Positions 6,412-7,027 of a DNA stretch of 7,027 nt are shown here, piece by piece. Numbering within the stretch: the stretch's first letter is position 1; every line of letters starts with the position of its first letter. The notes beneath the pieces are model-generated. The model searched no databases and had not been told where the DNA came from. It saw nothing but the letters and a program-made list of their open reading frames with translations. A program made the position numbers and the translations under genes. Origin of the DNA: JBKPNX01 sp046732855 (lineage in GTDB: Bacteria > Pseudomonadota > Alphaproteobacteria > Geminicoccales > Geminicoccaceae); assembly GCA_046732855.1 (NCBI GenBank), contig JBKPNX010000244.1:1-7027 (forward strand), in the 5' to 3' direction.

Positions 6412-6645
6412 ATGTTCGGCACGCGATTCGCTTTCGCTCCCCTGCTTCTCACCCTCGTCACGGCCGAGGCCGGTCCATCAACCGCCGCACCGGCAGAGCA
6501 GCCCATCTTTGGCTGGCAGCAGGGCCGTCAGTTCGACGGGCGCTCCCAGCACGTCGTGGTGCCGCACGACCCGAAATGGCTGGTCGAGCAAGGAGTCGTG
6601 GTGCTCGACTTCACGGCCGATCGGTTAAGGGTGCCCAAGGTCTGA
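6412..6645 (+). CDS. Secreted LamG-domain protein, N-terminal piece (frameshifted)
   Basis: This frame encodes 77 residues: a signal peptide (about 1-26, hydrophobic FAFAPLLLTLVTAEA) and the first strands of a LamG/concanavalin-like domain (QFDGRSQHVVVPHD, then GVVVLDFTADRL). It then reads RVPKV and stops at 6643-6645. The rest of the domain lies one frame away (6627 onward), so this is the broken front half of one gene. In intact relatives the strand ending FTAD runs directly into a segment like the one found in the other frame. Loss of one base between about 6610 and 6627, a sequencing error or a true mutation, explains it. No slippery sequence typical of programmed frameshifting is seen. 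Confidence 0.75.
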   Translation: MFGTRFAFAPLLLTLVTAEAGPSTAAPAEQPIFGWQQGRQFDGRSQHVVVPHDPKWLVEQGVVVLDFTADRLRVPKV

Positions 6646-7027
6646 TCTCCAAGGATGCAAACGGCAAGCTCGATGGCGGCCATCTCGTGATTTGGCTCGA
6701 CGAAGATACGGTGGTCGCGCGCATGCAGGACAAGAAGAGCGACTACATCGTTCAGAGCCCCGCCAATACTGTCAAAAAGGGCTGGCCGACCCGGGTCGCA
6801 CTCGCCTTCGGGCCGGGCGGGATGAAGCTCTATGTCGACGGAAAGTTGGTCGCCAACAACGCCTACCAGGGCGGACTCCAGGGCAACCAGGAGCCGCTGG
6901 TGATCGGGGCCCGGGACTGGGAGAGCGGCCCGCGGGCGGCCGACCATCTGGACGCATTCTTTGCCGGGAGGATCGGCGCCCTCGCGCTGTATGGCCGCAC
7001 GCTCGATGCGTCGGCGATAGCCGCGCT
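6627..7027 (+). CDS. LamG-domain protein, C-terminal piece (frameshifted; runs off window)
   Basis: Continuation of the gene starting at 6412, in the -1 frame, still open at the window end (133 full codons). It reads KGAQGLISKDANGKLDGGHL, then LVIWLDEDTVVARMQ, a GWPTRVALAFGPGGMKLYVD strand pair with the 'LYVDGKLV' turn typical of LamG folds, and LDAFFAGRIGALALYGRTLD, the characteristic last strand. The domain is therefore essentially complete across the two frames. LamG domains bind carbohydrate or protein ligands, often with calcium, on secreted or surface proteins; which ligand is unknown. No own start codon or ribosome binding site is needed if the two pieces are one gene. More domains may follow beyond 7027. 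Confidence 0.75.

Overview
The window is high-GC DNA, most likely from a soil or rhizosphere proteobacterium, perhaps Rhizobiales-like. That placement is inference from base composition, GGGAGG-type ribosome binding sites and gene types; no taxonomic marker gene is present. Five gene loci are well supported. Three gene-poor gaps (about 1,340, 530 and 370 bases) separate them, so this looks like an accessory or decaying stretch rather than a compact operon.

Layout. (1) 1-1524, minus strand: a large signalling protein, SAM domain + class III nucleotide cyclase + AAA/STAND-type ATPase, cut off by the left edge. (2) 1525-2864: no convincing gene, but short coding-like relics (a membrane-helix fragment near 2192-2296 and a short GC3-rich frame at 2635-2760), a 9-base direct repeat and a pair of competing hairpins. 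(3) 2865-4234, plus strand: a possible 55-residue ORF with a good ribosome binding site, overlapping by ATGA the start of a 401-residue uncharacterised membrane protein. That protein has five predicted membrane helices and a cytosolic tail with two helix-hairpin-helix-like segments. (4) 4235-4767: no intact gene; it holds what looks like a small frameshifted and stop-interrupted reading frame. (5) 4768-6040, plus strand: a LysM plus lysozyme-like cell-wall hydrolase overlapping by 8 bases a small secreted two-cysteine protein. (6) 6041-7027: an intergenic stretch, then a secreted LamG (concanavalin-like) protein whose frame is broken once near 6610-6627 and which runs off the right edge.

How the parts may work together. 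The hydrolase and secreted protein are the only clear translationally coupled pair of recognisable genes. The pairing of a wall-degrading enzyme with a small exported partner resembles enzyme/inhibitor or effector/immunity pairs, but this is inference. The cyclase-ATPase is divergent from everything else and is probably an independent sensor. No mobile-element gene, CRISPR array, tRNA or rRNA was recognised.
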